Positions 60,775 to 64,000 of a stretch of 64,000 bases of DNA are shown here, in pieces. A model generated the notes under the pieces. The model was given only the letters and a program-made list of their open reading frames with translations, did no database searches and was not told the origin of the DNA. Each line of letters starts with the position of its first letter. Within the stretch, counting starts at the first letter, position 1. This DNA is from Amoeboaphelidium protococcarum (lineage: Eukaryota; Aphelidiomycota; Aphelidea): positions 1,534,612 to 1,598,611 of the forward strand of contig JALECJ010000007.1 in NCBI GenBank assembly GCA_023515745.1, in the 5' to 3' direction. Made by a program: the position numbers and the translations under genes.

Positions 60775-62793
60775 TCACTTCTTATTTAGGTACTTTTAAT
60801 AGATTGGATTATTAGCCTTGTATTCAGATAATGGTGCATCAGGATTCCTTCTACTACCACCACCAACTTGCAATCTACTCTCGGTGAATGCAGAGCTATT
60901 AGTCTACTTATCTCCATTCTTATTTAATAGTCTCTGCCTATCCTGCCCACCAGAGGGAGATATTGTGATATCATTCAGCGCTGACCTTGAACCAGAACGC
61001 TCCATTTTGGCTCTAGCATCTGCTAGTAGAATTCGACCATCTTCAACATCACCCCAAGAATCACCACCACCACTACCATCTGAACTATTGTTATCCGTGG
61101 TGGTGGAGAATAGATCATCAGAGAAGCCAAAACACTTGGCCAAACGTCCGATAACATTGAACAAGTTCAGCACAGTGACCACAGATACCAAGATGGGAAC
61201 ATAGAACTGCAAGCCTTCCAACTTCATCTTGCCCATCAGCTGGCTGAATATCGGCTACCTGCCATAGAATAGCGTGTCTTAATCACTTCCTATTGCCATG
61301 GCCATAAAGTTGTAACACAGCGGAAACGTGATTCTACACATCTGACTGGTGAACCAGCACATACTGACATCACTAGAATGATGGTTGGGATGCAGGGCGT
61401 ACATGTTGAATATCTTCACCTTGAAGAGGGAATAGATACAACAGGCCAGCATATAGAGCATGAATATACAAGAGAACCACTCGACAGTAGCATACGATAC
61501 ACCGGCATTGTTAAAGATAAGACCAACGATACTAAGCACTATATAAGGCACGACGTATACCAACTCACTCCATACAATTATCAATGACACTGCACCAAAC
61601 ACCATAGCGGCGAGTCTAAGAACATACGAAGAGACTATACAATACCAAAAGTATTACAACTTTTACGAGAGTTAATGCATAGCAACTGGAGCAGACGCAG
61701 GCAATCGCCATCTACTATTGGGATGGATGCGGCCGCTCAGAATATCCTATAGGAAGAATGCCTATTCACACAACTCATTCCATTCATACTCGCAGCGCTC
61801 CTTCTCCCTCCTGGCTCTCTTTATTTCTTTATTCAACCGCGCCAAAGTGACCATATCAGTGACACTAACCTCTAATGGACTACCCAGTGAATGTTAATCA
61901 TCATTACCTCCGTATGAATTTTAACTATCGCTTTAATCGCTATTGTTATTAACAAAAGAAGACTCTACGGCAGCATCAGTTTCCACCTAGGACATTACCA
62001 CATCGACGTACTTTCTATTATCATCGTGAAATCTAGTCTTGGCCGCAATCGCTTTAATCTCTTTGAGCAAATCGTTATACTCAACTTGTGCATCATTTAG
62101 CTAATCCTTAATCTTTGGAGCTTAAAACTCAATATATCGCAGCATTCGAGCTCTATTTCCACTATGCCATAGAGATCTTGGTACTTCTATGAGTCCATTG
62201 GATAGAAGGAGAATGACTAGGGAGAGACCGAATAGATTCGCTGCAGTCATAGCTAGATTAAGTAGGGCATTCGGATCATTAATTCCACCTGTGGTCCATA
62301 GAATGATAATTCCCACAATACCAAGACCGCCAATGACTACATAGTAAATGACATTGACACGCACAGCCTTCTTGAATCGCTCATACGCTGAAAAGTATCC
62401 AGAGTCACAGAATGCCTGTATCAACGGTACAATAACAAAAGTGAGCAGGAACATGGTCCAGTAGATGGACCGCCACGCTGCCCACAGAAAGTCATCAGAT
62501 ACATATAGAACAGGTTTCTAACACTACATCGTAGTCTAATTCCCCTCAATAAAGGTTACATTGATAGCATCTGTCGTTCTGTTAGTATCGCCGTATTGAC
62601 AATGATTATACATGGTACTGGTAAGATCTACAGGCAGTAAAAGGACGGTACTGAATGGAAACAGCCATCCGATGAAAGTGGACACATAAACAAACCACTC
62701 AGTCCTCCTATCCGCATAATACCATACTATACCCAACACCACAAGTCCAAGCAATGTCCACAACACAGCGACTCCAGCGAAATTATATTCCAT
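60775..62793 (-). CDS. LMBR1 domain protein (LMBRD2-like)
   Basis: The 672-aa single frame runs from ATG 62791-62793 to TGA 60775-60777. About nine membrane helices are visible: GVAVLWTLLGLVVLGIVWYY, TFIGWLFPFSTVLLLPVDLTSTMYN, SIYWTMFLLTFVIVPLIQAF, VNVIYYVVIGGLGIVGIIILW, MTAANLFGLSLVILLLSNGLIEVPRSLWHSG; then a long charged cytosolic loop, and further helices including LIIVWSELVYVVPYIVLSIVGLIF, WFSCIFMLYMLACCIYSLF and FYVPILVSVVTVLNLFNVIGRL. The start and the VPRSLW block match LMBRD2. Function is poorly known; roles in receptor signalling at the membrane are reported for relatives. Confidence 0.9.
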
Positions 62794-63031
62794 CACTAAC
62801 CGGAAAATACCTTCTTAAGTTAAATTGATTTTTTTAGAACAAGAATTCAAGAGCAATAACAATGAAGAAGGAAGATCACACGCACGGCTAGAAGGAGAGA
62901 ACTACAATGACAAAATACTTTGGAGAGCATAACACAGAGATTATAGCAAAGTATGTAAAAACATAGTGCAAATAAAAAATGTAATCGGAATATATTTATC
63001 CAAGTAAATTTTATTAAAGTGTGATGTATTG

Positions 63032-64000
63032 TCATTTTATGGTACCTTTAGTGACAGTGGAAGCGCGCACTACTCCCTTCTTGGTAATCAGTTTAGAGGC
63101 AGAAACTGAGGCCAACTCTGGCAACTAACACTTGGCGTCATCAGGCACCTGATAACAAGCGTCACACTGATCATCAGTAAACAGAGCCGGCTGAATAGTC
63201 TCCCACACTTTCTTCTTCGGGTTAAGGACTGCATCGCTCTGCCACTCATCACGATGAAAACCTTCAAAGTAACACACATCTCCAGGCGTGCTATCGGCAG
63301 GCGGATTCAACAATTCAACCTTGCCATCACTTCCCGTGGCACACAACACCATACCTTCACTCTTAACACCGCGCATCGATGCCGGCTTCAGATTAGCCAA
63401 TATCACAACCAGCCGATCCTGCATCTCAGCCAGAGGAACGTGCTTCACCAGACCAGAGACTATGGTACGCGGTTGTGCTTCACCAACATCTATCTACTCA
63501 ACGTATAGTGAATCTGCATTCTCGTGCTATTTCACCTCCACGATCTTGCCGACCAACATCTTTAATCTGGCGGGATTCCAAGCAGGAACTTCATCTGATG
63601 CCGCGGAAGCAGCTGGTTTCTTCTCTTTCTTCTCCTTTGACTTCTACTTCTTACCACCATCAGCCACTGCTGCTTGTTTATCATTTCCATTGGGAGTGGC
63701 GGCCTTCTTACCAGGAGAACCATCAGACTTTTTAGCCTACTTGCCACCATCGCTAGCATTTTTCTATTTCTCTTTATTATTATCATCAACAGTAGGTGCA
63801 GTGGCAGCCACCAAGTCAAACTCTATCAGAGGCAACTGCAAGTACTGGCGACTCTATTACTAATTCTAGATCAAATCGAACCATCTAACCAAATTGCAGA
63901 TTTCAACGCGACGCTTATCAGTAGTCTTGGCCAGGTAGGCATGTGCGTAGACGTAGACAACATAATCACTCAGCGTGACGTGATTAGATACCATGAAAGT
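63032..64000 (-). CDS. Arc1/AIMP1-like tRNA-binding protein, partial
   Basis: The frame is open from the window edge to TGA 63032-63034; 322 residues are visible and the N-terminus is missing. First comes a GST-C-like segment (LSDYVVYVYAHAYLAK...VRWFDLIQ), then a Lys-rich linker (KEKKEKKPAAS), then an EMAP II/OB-fold tRNA-binding domain: [75 protein letters not shown], and the C-terminal module with WETIQPALFTDD. This order fits yeast Arc1 and AIMP1, cofactors that bind tRNA for Met and Glu enzymes; a C-terminal part of a synthetase is the alternative. Confidence 0.85.

Overview
This is nuclear DNA from a eukaryote that reads both TAA and TAG as glutamine and stops only at TGA (NCBI translation table 6). 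The proof is inside conserved genes: EF-1alpha has TAG at two invariant Gln positions, the V-ATPase a-subunit has TAA and TAG inside membrane and junction segments, and every recognised gene ends in TGA. EF-1alpha also carries the roughly 12-residue insertion after the PWFKGW block that marks animals, fungi and their relatives. Together with cobalamin-independent methionine synthase, dihydroxy-acid dehydratase, malate synthase, YOP1-like and ZIP proteins, this suggests a single-celled relative of Fungi. From memory, aphelids such as Amoeboaphelidium are candidates; I could not check this. Because TAR codons must be read through, naive open reading frames are fragments, and antisense frames are misleadingly long. 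I joined the fragments and added GT-AG introns, all 40-78 nt.

Layout. 1-2.8 kb: a partial secreted-type protein, a glutamine-rich protein, EF-1alpha. 3-8.4 kb (+): REX-type RNA exonuclease, IRC3-like helicase, YOP1/REEP5-like ER protein, WRAP53/SWT21-like WD protein. 8.5-14.3 kb (-): two tandem receptor-like kinases with an outer beta-propeller and a short kinase domain. 14.5-18.2 kb (+): SF3A1 and MetE. 18.8-27.6 kb: an unknown gene, a PX sorting nexin, Rab7, a PAS kinase, V-ATPase subunit a. 27.7-30.4 kb (-): three tandem paralogues that join a Trp-His/His-His helical domain to a ubiquitin-like domain ending in Cys. 30.4-35.7 kb: a gene-poor, repeat-rich island. 35.7-40.5 kb: ILV3, NDUFS5, an unresolved stretch, eL13. 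40.6-64 kb: dense housekeeping genes (RhoGEF, ZIP transporter, SERBP1/Stm1-like, Pho80-like cyclin, ALKBH8-like, unknown, MAGE/NSE3, LSM1, malate synthase, TPPP, mitochondrial IleRS, ADCK1-like, RBBP5/Swd1, LMBRD2, and a partial Arc1/AIMP1-like tRNA-binding protein).

How they work together. This is ordinary eukaryotic gene order with no operons; divergent and convergent pairs are close (24 bp between the TPPP and IleRS stops). Themes are mitochondrial function (NDUFS5, IleRS, IRC3, ADCK1-like, ILV3), membrane traffic (Rab7, sorting nexin, V-ATPase, YOP1), RNA processing (SF3A1, LSM1, REX, ALKBH8) and signalling. The least familiar parts are the tandem propeller kinases, the ubiquitin-like trio and the repeat island. 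No tRNA, rRNA, CRISPR array or intact transposon was recognised.
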